From an uncultured Ellagibacter sp. (lineage in GTDB: Bacteria > Actinomycetota > Coriobacteriia > Coriobacteriales > Eggerthellaceae), in contig CAKUGU010000042.1 of the NCBI GenBank assembly GCA_934654815.1, positions 1 through 21,033 on the forward strand: a stretch of DNA of 21,033 bases, in the 5' to 3' direction. The notes beneath the pieces were generated by a model, which did no database searches, was not told the origin of the DNA, and saw only the letters and a program-made list of their open reading frames with translations. The position numbers were made by a program, and so were the translations under genes. Shown piece by piece: positions 1-5,467 of this stretch (the stretch's first letter is position 1; each line of letters opens with the position of its first letter).

Positions 1-343
1 GCACCCGATCGGACCGAACGGCGCCGCTGCCGATGAAGACGAGTTCATGATGGCCGTCGCCGAAGCCGGCGGAGACGACTACGAGGACGCCGACGAGGAA
101 TGGATCGTCTACACCTCCCCGTCCGACCTCATGGCTGTGAAGGGCGGTCTCGAAGAGCAGGGCGTTCAGGTCAAGGGCGCTGAGCTGACGATGATCCCGA
201 CCACGCCGTCCGAGGTCTCCGTCGCCGACGCCAAGAAGGTCATGCGCCTCATCGATCGCCTCGAAGAGCTCGAAGACCTCCAGAACGTCTACCACACCAT
301 GGACATCACCGACGAAATCGCTGCAGCTTTGGAAGAGGAATAG
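1..343 (+). CDS. yebC: YebC/PmpR-family DNA-binding transcriptional regulator, 3' part only
   Basis: The 5' end lies outside the window; reading from base 2 gives about 113 C-terminal residues of a family usually near 240-250. The visible part has the acidic segment seen in this family, then EWIVYTSPSDLMAVKGGLEE, the AELTMIP motif, a DAKKVMRLIDRLEELEDLQNVY stretch (positions about 80-97 of the visible part) and an acidic end with DITDEI. The family comprises cytosolic DNA-binding regulators; some members act in translation of difficult motifs. It commonly sits next to ruvCAB, as here. The stop codon TAG (341-343) lies inside a perfect inverted repeat (337-359). A strong terminator at 564-597 separates it from ruvC, so the two are probably separate transcripts. 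Confidence 0.93.
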   Translation, partial: HPIGPNGAAADEDEFMMAVAEAGGDDYEDADEEWIVYTSPSDLMAVKGGLEEQGVQVKGAELTMIPTTPSEVSVADAKKVMRLIDRLEELEDLQNVYHTMDITDEIAAALEEE

Positions 344-359
344 CCCTGTGGGCTATTCC
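337..359. repeat. Hairpin A1, overlapping the yebC stop codon
   Basis: GGAATAGCCC (337-346) and GGGCTATTCC (350-359) form a perfect 10-bp stem with loop TGT. The TAG stop is in the left arm. There is no T-run after it, so it does not look like a classic terminator. It is the first of three related A hairpins. Confidence 0.85.
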
Positions 360-388
360 TTCCCCAATTTCTGCGCCCGAGCGGGCGC

Positions 389-420
389 GTGGCCGAACGC
401 GCGAAGCGTCGGTCGGCCAC
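389..420. repeat. Hairpin C1 of the array
   Basis: GTGGCCGA (389-396) pairs with TCGGCCAC (413-420). After one A/G mismatch the stem continues as CG/CG and CGC/GCG around a GAA loop (403-405), with T409 bulged. The inner part is identical in C2 while the outer stem differs. Confidence 0.75.
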
Positions 421-473
421 AGGAAATAGCCCAGCGGGCTATTCTTTCCCCAACTAGGCGCCCGAGCGGGCGC

Positions 474-503
474 GCCTTGCTCGCGCGAAGCGTCGAGCAG
501 GGC
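474..503. repeat. Hairpin C2 of the array
   Basis: GCCTTGCTCG (474-483) pairs with CGAGCAGGGC (494-503), with one T-G wobble. The apical CGC-GAA-GCG (484-492) and bulged T493 repeat exactly those of C1. Confidence 0.75.
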
Positions 504-563
504 TTTTAGCCCTGCGGGCTACTCCTTGCTATGCTAGGTGCCCGAGCGGTTGTGCTTGGTCAA

Positions 564-597
564 TCGACCCCTGCGATTCGCAGGGGTCGATTTTTTT
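564..597 (+). terminator. Intrinsic terminator of the yebC transcript
   Basis: TCGACCCCTGCG (564-575) and CGCAGGGGTCGA (579-590) form a perfect 12-bp stem with a 3-nt loop, followed by seven T (591-597). This is the clearest rho-independent terminator in the window. It closes the hairpin array, so the array would be transcribed as a 3' UTR of about 250 nt. Confidence 0.92.
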
Positions 598-617
598 GCG
601 TTTCTCGATAACCGTTT

Positions 618-631
618 CGAAAGTTTGTTCG
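618..631. promoter_or_regulatory. Second, weaker LexA (SOS) box candidate
   Basis: CGAAAGTTTGTTCG keeps both outer half-sites of the CGAAC-N4-GTTCG pattern with one change in the left half. It lies 40 bp upstream of the better box and overlaps the region where a -35 element would sit. Confidence 0.5.
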
Positions 632-646
632 CGTTTCTCTTGACTA

Positions 647-655
647 TGGTATTAT
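647..655 (+). promoter_or_regulatory. ruvC promoter, extended -10
   Basis: TGGTATTAT is TGn followed by TATTAT (5 of 6 to TATAAT). It would start transcription near 662, inside the LexA box. The TTGACT at 640-645 is too close to serve as its -35. The extended TG may compensate for a weak -35. Confidence 0.6.
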
Positions 656-657
656 TA

Positions 658-671
658 CGAACAAACGTTTG
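658..671. promoter_or_regulatory. LexA (SOS) box upstream of ruvCAB
   Basis: CGAACAAACGTTTG matches 13 of 14 positions of the Gram-positive LexA/DinR consensus CGAACRNRYGTTYC and keeps the CGAAC/GTTYG dyad. It covers the predicted transcription start and lies 20-33 bp before the ruvC start codon. That position is right for repression by LexA. Confidence 0.75.
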
Positions 672-690
672 ATTATTGCGAAGGAGCGAA

Positions 691-1191
691 GTGGCTACAC
701 GAAATCGCGTCATTTTGGGCATCGATCCGGGTTTGGCGAACACGGGTTGGGGCATCGTGTCGCAGCATGGCGCGAAGATGACGTGTCTGGCGTACGGGTG
801 CGTATCGACGCCTCCCGGGGTCGAGCTTTCGCAGCGTCTTCGCAAGATACACGAGCAGATCGGCGCGGTGATCAACCGGTTCAATCCGGTCTGCGTCGGC
901 ATCGAGACGATCTGGTTCGGGCAGAACGTCACGGCGGCGTTCGACACGGGGCAGGCCCGCGGCGCAGCGCTCGTCGCCTGCGCGGAAAGCAATCTCGCCG
1001 TGGGGGAATTCACCCCGCGACAAATAAAGCTTGCCGTGGTGGGCACGGGCACGGCTGAGAAGGACCAGGTGCAGTACATGGTGAAACAACTGCTCTCTCT
1101 CGACGTCGTGCCGAGCCCCGATCACGCCGCCGACGCGTTGGCGGCGGCGATCTGCTATACCACGCACGAGGGCTTCGCCTCCCTCGGCTAG
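691..1191 (+). CDS. ruvC: Crossover junction endodeoxyribonuclease RuvC
   Basis: RuvC is the Holliday-junction resolvase that cuts two opposing strands of the junction held by RuvAB. The protein has the RNase H-like start LGIDPG (Asp12), the IETIWFGQN segment (Glu72) and the C-terminal DHAADALA (His145, Asp148). These give a D-E-H-D metal-binding set; a His in the third position is also known from Thermus RuvC, so this is not a defect. The 166-aa length is normal. I chose GTG at 691 because AAGGAG (681-686) precedes it; an in-frame TTG at 676 would lie upstream of this ribosome site. It is the first gene of a ruvC-ruvA-ruvB operon, probably LexA-controlled. Confidence 0.95.
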   Translation: MATRNRVILGIDPGLANTGWGIVSQHGAKMTCLAYGCVSTPPGVELSQRLRKIHEQIGAVINRFNPVCVGIETIWFGQNVTAAFDTGQARGAALVACAESNLAVGEFTPRQIKLAVVGTGTAEKDQVQYMVKQLLSLDVVPSPDHAADALAAAICYTTHEGFASLG

Positions 1192-1260
1192 GCAGCGCGC
1201 TTGCGGTTGATACGAGCGCGCAACGGTTCGTCGCCCACCTCGATGAAGAAGGAGTACGGG

Positions 1261-1857
1261 ATGATCGCTTTTCTGAAGGGCAAGCTTGCAGGGAAAACGC
1301 CTACCCTCGCATATGTCGATGTGAACGGCGTGGGGTACGCGGTCTTCATGTCGAGCGTTGCGCTCTCAAAGCTGCCTGAGACGGGTTCGAGTGTTCAGAT
1401 TCTCACGTATCTGCAGGTCAGCGACTCGGGAATCGCTCTCTACGGCTTTCTTTCCGAAGAGGAGAAGGCGATGTTCGAGCGGCTCATCGGGGTATCGGGC
1501 GTCGGGCCGAAAGTCGCGCTCGCCGCACTGTCCACCTTCGCGCCCCGCGCGCTCGCTGACGCCATCGCCGCGCAGGACGTCGCCCTCGTCCAGAAGATTC
1601 CCGGCGTCGGGAAGAAAAGCGCTTCTCGCATCATCCTCGAGCTGAAAGGTTCGTTCGACGCCAGCTTCGAAAGCCTTCTCTCGGGCGCATCTGAGCAGCC
1701 TGCGGTCGATGCCAACCTGAAGGGCGCGACGGAAGCCCTGCTCTCGATGGGCTTCACCTCGGCGGAAGCCGAGCTTGCGTTGAAGGGCGCCGCCGAAGGC
1801 GCGACGGAGACGGCGCTGCTACAATATGCGCTGAAGAGACTGGGAACGACTAACTGA
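1261..1857 (+). CDS. ruvA: Holliday junction branch migration protein RuvA
   Basis: RuvA binds the four-way junction as a tetramer and loads the RuvB motor. The 198-aa product begins MIAFLKGKL, like other RuvA proteins, and has the N-terminal OB-fold with [11 protein letters not shown]. Two helix-hairpin-helix motifs follow: [16 protein letters not shown] (about 77-92) and [16 protein letters not shown] (about 112-127). The C-terminal RuvB-binding domain contains [16 protein letters not shown] 1261 is preceded by AAGGAG (1249-1254) at 6-nt spacing. A longer in-frame reading from 1201 adds 20 residues without family similarity. It lies 69 bp after ruvC and 14 bp before ruvB. Confidence 0.96.
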   Translation: MIAFLKGKLAGKTPTLAYVDVNGVGYAVFMSSVALSKLPETGSSVQILTYLQVSDSGIALYGFLSEEEKAMFERLIGVSGVGPKVALAALSTFAPRALADAIAAQDVALVQKIPGVGKKSASRIILELKGSFDASFESLLSGASEQPAVDANLKGATEALLSMGFTSAEAELALKGAAEGATETALLQYALKRLGTTN

Positions 1858-1871
1858 CCTGCGAGGAGCCA

Positions 1872-2978
1872 ATGGCTGACGGTGTTCAAATAGAGGGAAT
1901 GGTTTTCGAGGCGTCGGGTGTCGCGGCGGCACCGGCGAGCACCCGCGACGCTGCGCCGACCGGACGCGATCGTGCGGTCGCGCCCGACCTTCAGGAAGAC
2001 GACCTCGCGCTCGACCGAAGCCTGAGGCCGAAGCGCTTGGGCGATTACTTGGGGCAAACGAAGGTCAAGGAGTCGCTCGCCATCTTGATCGAGGCGGCGG
2101 AGCAGCGCAAGGAATGTCCCGACCACATTCTTTTCTCGGGGCCCCCGGGCCTTGGCAAGACGACGCTCGCTACTGTGGTGGCGAACGAGCTCGGTGCGAA
2201 CATCCGCACCACGAGCGGCCCTGCCATCGAGCGAACGGGCGATCTTGCTGCGATCCTCACCAACCTCGAAGAAGGCGACGTGCTTTTCATCGACGAGATC
2301 CACCGTCTGAACCGCATGGTCGAAGAGGTGCTCTATCCCGCTCTTGAAGACTTCGCGCTCGACATCGTGGTGGGGAAGGGGCCGGCCGCGCGCTCCATCA
2401 GGCTCGATCTCCCGCACTTCACGCTTATCGGCGCCACGACGCGAACGGGCCTGCTCACGGGCCCGTTGCGCGACCGCTTCGGTATCGCGTTCCGTCTGCA
2501 GTACTACACTCCCGAAGAGCTTGCCGCCATCGTGTCGCGCTCGGCCGCCATTCTCGACGTGCCCATCACCGAAGACGGCGCGCTCGAGATCGCACGGAGG
2601 AGCCGCGGCACCCCGCGTCTGGCGAACCGCATGCTCAAGCGCGTGCGCGATTGGGCCCAGGTCCGCGGCAATGGGGAAATCAGCGAGGACGTGGCGGCCC
2701 AGGCGCTCAGCTTCTTCGAGGTCGACGAGCTCGGGCTCGACGCGGTGGACAACCGCATTCTCGAGCTTCTCGCCGTCCAGTTCGGCGGCCGCCCGGTGGG
2801 TCTTACCACGCTCGCTTCGGCGCTGTCAGAGGACACCGACACGATCGAGGACGTCTACGAGCCCTACCTGATGCAGCAGGGCCTTATCGTGCGTACCCCG
2901 AAAGGGCGCCAGGCGACCGACCGGGCGTACGAGCATCTGGGGATGGTGCCACCGCGGGCGAACGAAGGGAATGCGTGA
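1872..2978 (+). CDS. ruvB: Holliday junction branch migration ATPase RuvB
   Basis: RuvB is the hexameric AAA+ motor that pulls DNA through the RuvA-bound junction. Walker A GPPGLGKT is at 90-97, Walker [10 protein letters not shown] at 136-144, and [11 protein letters not shown] followed by GPLRDRFG near 186-204 supplies the sensor and arginine-finger region. A winged-helix C-terminus follows, with [14 protein letters not shown] and the [15 protein letters not shown] segment. At 368 aa it is about 30 residues longer than typical because of a low-complexity Ala/Asp/Arg-rich N-terminal leader (about 1-45) before the conserved [18 protein letters not shown] (1863-1868) sits close before the ATG. 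The stop overlaps the next start by one base (TGATG). Confidence 0.96.
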   Translation: MADGVQIEGMVFEASGVAAAPASTRDAAPTGRDRAVAPDLQEDDLALDRSLRPKRLGDYLGQTKVKESLAILIEAAEQRKECPDHILFSGPPGLGKTTLATVVANELGANIRTTSGPAIERTGDLAAILTNLEEGDVLFIDEIHRLNRMVEEVLYPALEDFALDIVVGKGPAARSIRLDLPHFTLIGATTRTGLLTGPLRDRFGIAFRLQYYTPEELAAIVSRSAAILDVPITEDGALEIARRSRGTPRLANRMLKRVRDWAQVRGNGEISEDVAAQALSFFEVDELGLDAVDNRILELLAVQFGGRPVGLTTLASALSEDTDTIEDVYEPYLMQQGLIVRTPKGRQATDRAYEHLGMVPPRANEGNA

Positions 2979-3370
2979 TGTTCGAACAAGATTATCTCAT
3001 GCGCCTGCTCATGCAATTCATGGAGGCGATGCGCCGCAGCATCGAGCGCGCCGACGACGGTCGCGACCCGGCCGGCGCGGCCGATATGCTCGAGGCGGCG
3101 ATCGGCGATGCGACCGATCTCGACGGGTCGATGCTGCTCTCGCTCGCGCCCGAATCGATGGCTCAGGTCATGCAGGTTTCGGGCGTCGACCCTCATGTCA
3201 CCGAGTACGTCGCGAACAGCCTAAGCCTCGAGGCGGAGTTCCTTCGTAGCGCCGGAAATCCTGAACTTGCCGACATTCGGGCAGGTCAGGCCGATGCCAT
3301 CGCCGCAGCATACGAGTTCGATCTCGGCAGCGGCACGCCACGGGAACGAATCGAGTCGCTCGAATCGTGA
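2978..3370 (+). CDS. Small acidic helical protein, possibly DUF6483-like
   Basis: This 130-aa protein starts [20 protein letters not shown] and is mostly helical and acidic, with repeated short helices (DMLEAAIGDA; SLSLEAEFLRSAG; DIRAGQADAIAAAYEF). The middle and C-terminal half resemble TPR-like helical pairs. I see no signal peptide, membrane segment or catalytic motif. The opening DYLMRLL followed by a length near 120-130 recalls the uncharacterised Gram-positive DUF6483 family; this is a recollection, not a search result. The start codon overlaps the ruvB stop by one base, which implies translational coupling and co-expression with ruvCAB under the SOS promoter. Its function is unknown. 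Confidence 0.8.
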   Translation: MFEQDYLMRLLMQFMEAMRRSIERADDGRDPAGAADMLEAAIGDATDLDGSMLLSLAPESMAQVMQVSGVDPHVTEYVANSLSLEAEFLRSAGNPELADIRAGQADAIAAAYEFDLGSGTPRERIESLES

Positions 3371-3429
3371 AAGATTCCCCCTTGACGGAACGTGCTTCGC
3401 ATGCTTATCGTCCGCTTGCGAAAAATGCC

Positions 3430-3459
3430 CCGAAATCCTTCGACTTTCGGCCCGTTTTT
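3430..3459 (+). terminator. Weak terminator candidate after the ruv operon
   Basis: CCGAAA (3430-3435) and TTTCGG (3445-3450) form a 6-bp stem around a 9-nt loop, with five T at 3455-3459 after a CCCG gap. The stem is short and the T-run is displaced. Termination here is possible but not firm, and the hairpin could instead belong to a long cold-shock leader. Confidence 0.35.
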
Positions 3460-3473
3460 CGAATGCGATAGCG

Positions 3474-3479
3474 TATAGT
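3474..3479 (+). promoter_or_regulatory. -10 element of the cold-shock gene
   Basis: TATAGT (5 of 6 to TATAAT) would place the start near 3486 and give a leader of about 87 nt. No good -35 is visible at 16-18 bp. A second candidate is TTGACG (3382-3387) with TATCGT 18 bp later (3406-3411), which would give a leader near 155 nt. Confidence 0.45.
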
Positions 3480-3485
3480 AGTCAT

Positions 3486-3572
3486 GTGCTCTCGAGGTGA
3501 GAGCGAGTGTTGCCGCCATGCAACGCGCAGTGTTACCTCCCCGGCAAACGGGGAAGAGAAGAGGATTTTAAA
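3486..3572 (+). promoter_or_regulatory. Structured 5' leader of the cold-shock gene
   Basis: Three hairpins follow one another: GCTCTC/GAGAGC (3488-3504), GTTGC/GCAAC (3509-3524) and TCCCCG/CGGGGA (3538-3554). The strand ACCTCC (3535-3540) could also pair with the ribosome site AAGAGG (3559-3564), which suggests two alternative folds. Cold-shock genes are often controlled through temperature-sensitive leaders; the role here is inferred. Confidence 0.45.
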
Positions 3573-3776
3573 ATGGCGGAAGGTACTGTTAAGTGGTTCA
3601 ACCCGGAAAAGGGCTACGGCTTCATCTCTCAGAAGGATGGCGAAGACCTTTTCGTCCATTTCTCTGAGATCAAGATGGACGGCTTCAAGACGCTCGACGA
3701 AGGCCAGGCTGTTTCCTTCGACGTGACCACGGGCCAGAACGGCAAGCTCCAGGCGAGCAATGTGGTGAAGCTGTAA
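3573..3776 (+). CDS. csp: Cold-shock protein, CspA family
   Basis: A single cold-shock domain of 67 aa that binds single-stranded RNA and DNA and acts as an RNA chaperone. It contains [15 protein letters not shown] with RNP1 at 13-18 (KGYGFI) and RNP2 at 26-30 (LFVHF), and it ends QASNVVKL. The length is canonical. The start at ATG 3573 follows AAGAGG by 8 nt; reading further upstream in frame adds a Cys-rich stretch unlike the family. The gene is monocistronic: it has its own leader and a strong terminator at 3802-3832. Codon choice (several GGT, GCT and AAG codons) suits a highly expressed gene. Confidence 0.96.
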   Translation: MAEGTVKWFNPEKGYGFISQKDGEDLFVHFSEIKMDGFKTLDEGQAVSFDVTTGQNGKLQASNVVKL

Positions 3777-3801
3777 ATCCGATTCACTTTCATGCATGCC
3801 G

Positions 3802-3832
3802 AACGACCTCGCATACGCGGGGTCGTTTTTTT
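3802..3832 (+). terminator. Intrinsic terminator of the cold-shock gene
   Basis: AACGACCTCGC (3802-3812) and GCGGGGTCGTT (3817-3827) form an 11-bp stem with one T-G wobble and loop ATAC. The T-run spans 3826-3832. Confidence 0.9.
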
Positions 3833-3861
3833 CGCCCCTTTCCCGTTTTTTTCGCCCCTTT
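3824..3861. repeat. 18-bp tandem direct repeat covering the terminator tail
   Basis: CGTTTTTTTCGCCCCTTT occurs at 3824-3841 and again at 3844-3861, 2 bp apart. The first copy contains the terminator T-run; the second adds a further T-run without its own stem. Confidence 0.85.
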
Positions 3862-3906
3862 ATCCTCTGGACGGGCATTGCTCGGTCGGCCTCTTGTCGA
3901 AACGCC

Positions 3907-3912
3907 TAGAAT
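3907..3912 (+). promoter_or_regulatory. -10 element of the AGCS transporter gene
   Basis: TAGAAT ends 11 bp before the ATG at 3924. A start of transcription near 3919 leaves only about 5 nt of leader, and no Shine-Dalgarno sequence is present, so the mRNA may be effectively leaderless. No clear -35 is seen. Confidence 0.45.
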
Positions 3913-3923
3913 AGCGACTCATT

Positions 3924-5351
3924 ATGATTGAACTTTTGAACACCATCGACTCCATCGTGTGGGGTCCCGCAATGATTGTGCTCCTTCTGGGCACGCACAT
4001 CTTCCTCACCTTCCGAACCGGCTTCATCCAGCGCAAGCTGCCGCAGGCGCTTCGCATGTCGCTCGGCGGCGGACATTCGAAGGGCGAGGGCGACATCTCG
4101 AACTTCGGCGCGCTCGCGACCGCCCTCGCGGCGACGATCGGCACCGGCTCCATCGTGGGCGTGGCGACCGCCATCCTGGCGGGCGGGCCGGGTGCTGTGT
4201 TCTGGATGTGGATCACCGGCGTGTTCGGCATGGCCACGAAGTACGTCGAGGTGTACGCCTCGGTCCGCTACCGCGTGCGCGACCACGCCGGCAACATGCT
4301 CGGCGGCGCCATGTACGTGTGGGAGCGCGCGTTCACGCGCAAGGACGGATCGCGCCCCTGGTGGGCGAAGCTCGGCGGCGTCGCGTTCGCCGCGTTCGCC
4401 GTCGTGGCGACGATCGGCACGGGCTCGGCTGTTCAGGCCACCTCGATGACCGGCATCATCACGTCGAGCATCCCGGGCATTCCCGACTGGGCTGTCGGCA
4501 TCGCGATCGTGGTGCTCGTCGGCGTCGTCATCTTCGGCGGCGTTCAGTCGATCTCGCACGTGTGCGAAAAGCTCGTCCCCATCATGGCGGTCGCGTACGC
4601 CGGCGGCTGCATCGTGATCCTCCTCATGAACGCGCCGGTGCTCGGCGACGCCATCGGGCTCATCTTCGAATGCGCCTTCACCCCGAAGGCGGCCTTCGGC
4701 GGCGCGGTCGGATCGGGCTTGCTCATGGCGCTCCAGTTCGGGTGCGCCCGCGGCCTGTTCTCGAACGAGTCCGGTTTGGGCTCGGCACCCATCATCGCCG
4801 CTGCGGCGAAGACGAAGAACCCGGCCGAGCAGGCGCTCATCGCGATGACCGGCACGTTCTGGTCGACCGTCGTCATCTGCGCGCTCACGGGCATCGTGCT
4901 CGTCTCGACCATGATCGCGCATCCCGACATCCAGGCGGAAGTGCTTGCCGACCCGACGTTCTACACGGGTGCGCAGCTCGCGTCGACCGCATTCGCAACC
5001 ATCCCCTACGTGGGCACGCCGATCCTCGTCATCGGCATGGTGTCGTTCTCCTACTCGACGATTCTCGGTTGGTCGTACTACGGCAACCGCTGCGCCGCCT
5101 ACCTCTTCGGCAAGCGCGCGATCCTTCCGTACCACATCGTGTACGTGATCGTGGCGTTCCTCGGCGCAATCGGCGTCGGCAACGTGGTCTGGACCATTTC
5201 CGACATCGGCAACGCGCTCATGGCCATTCCCAACATCATCGCCATCCTGCTCCTGTCAGGGCTGATCTCGCGCGAGACGAAACACTACGTCTACGACGGG
5301 AACCTCGACGAGGAAGACGGGCGGGAGATACCCGTCGTCGCGTCGAAGTAG
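3924..5351 (+). CDS. Sodium:alanine/glycine symporter, AGCS family
   Basis: An integral membrane amino-acid carrier of 475 aa with about ten to eleven hydrophobic helices; the family couples Na+ (in some members H+) to uptake of alanine or glycine. Family marks are FRTGFIQ near 30, the GTG-I-GVATAI stretch (73-83), the GTGSAVQA segment (about 165-172) and the signature NESGLGSAPIIAAAA (281-295). The usual GTGN of the first motif reads GTGS here (Ser76). The late FSYSTILGWSYYGNR motif is also conserved. The C-terminus is short and acidic. It has no operon partner: a probable promoter lies just upstream and a hairpin with a short T-tail follows. The substrate cannot be told from sequence. Confidence 0.93.
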   Translation: MIELLNTIDSIVWGPAMIVLLLGTHIFLTFRTGFIQRKLPQALRMSLGGGHSKGEGDISNFGALATALAATIGTGSIVGVATAILAGGPGAVFWMWITGVFGMATKYVEVYASVRYRVRDHAGNMLGGAMYVWERAFTRKDGSRPWWAKLGGVAFAAFAVVATIGTGSAVQATSMTGIITSSIPGIPDWAVGIAIVVLVGVVIFGGVQSISHVCEKLVPIMAVAYAGGCIVILLMNAPVLGDAIGLIFECAFTPKAAFGGAVGSGLLMALQFGCARGLFSNESGLGSAPIIAAAAKTKNPAEQALIAMTGTFWSTVVICALTGIVLVSTMIAHPDIQAEVLADPTFYTGAQLASTAFATIPYVGTPILVIGMVSFSYSTILGWSYYGNRCAAYLFGKRAILPYHIVYVIVAFLGAIGVGNVVWTISDIGNALMAIPNIIAILLLSGLISRETKHYVYDGNLDEEDGREIPVVASK

Positions 5352-5372
5352 GCGGGTTCCCAACGGTGCAGC

Positions 5373-5400
5373 AAGCGGTCGCGTTGTGCGGCCGCTTTTC
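5373..5400 (+). terminator. Probable terminator after the AGCS gene
   Basis: AAGCGGTCGC (5373-5382) and GCGGCCGCTT (5388-5397) pair over 10 bp with one wobble, loop GTTGT. Only four T follow (5396-5399), so strength is uncertain. Confidence 0.6.
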
Positions 5401-5454
5401 GTATGAAGCGCGCGATAACGCCTTCCCAAGTCCGCGTCTTCGCGCCGCATCGCC

Positions 5455-5460
5455 TATACT
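5455..5460 (+). promoter_or_regulatory. -10 element giving a leaderless transcript
   Basis: TATACT ends 7 bp before the ATG at 5468. The usual -10 to start distance therefore puts transcription initiation at or beside the A of the start codon. No Shine-Dalgarno sequence lies upstream. Confidence 0.5.
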
Positions 5461-5467
5461 TTCGGGT

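Larger units (their letters stand above)
339..555. repeat. Three-unit tandem array of hairpin modules (period 80-86 bp)
   Basis: Each unit begins with an AGCCC-nnn-GGGCT hairpin (centred near 348, 434 and 514). It continues with a pyrimidine-rich TTCCTTCCCC-like spacer and then the GCCCGAGCGG element (starting near 375, 460 and 540). Units 1 and 2 have GCGCCC-GAGC-GGGCGC as a second stem (373-388; 458-473); unit 3 is degenerate there. Units 1 and 2 end in a third hairpin (389-420; 474-503) with an identical tip, CGC-GAA-GCG plus one bulged T. Unit 3 lacks this hairpin and runs into the terminator. There is no convincing coding sequence on either strand. This accounts for most of the 344-563 gap. 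Confidence 0.8.

Noticed and set aside
339..555. CRISPR array
   Set aside because: The units are palindromic, non-identical and about 80-86 bp apart with no uniform spacers, and there are no cas genes.
640..645. TTGACT as the -35 of the ruvC promoter
   Set aside because: It is only 4 bp from the TATTAT -10, and nothing -10-like lies 17 bp downstream.
534..1079. Minus-strand frame across the yebC-ruvC gap and ruvC
   Set aside because: It would run through the intrinsic terminator and the ruvC coding region and shows no recognisable domain.
3906..5135. A 409-codon minus-strand frame opposite the AGCS gene
   Set aside because: Its composition (Arg, Asp, Glu, His repeats) is that of a codon-phase shadow.
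4081..5351. Horizontally acquired island
   Set aside because: GC content, codon style and gene types are uniform with the flanks, and there are no integrases, tRNA ends or insertion sequences.
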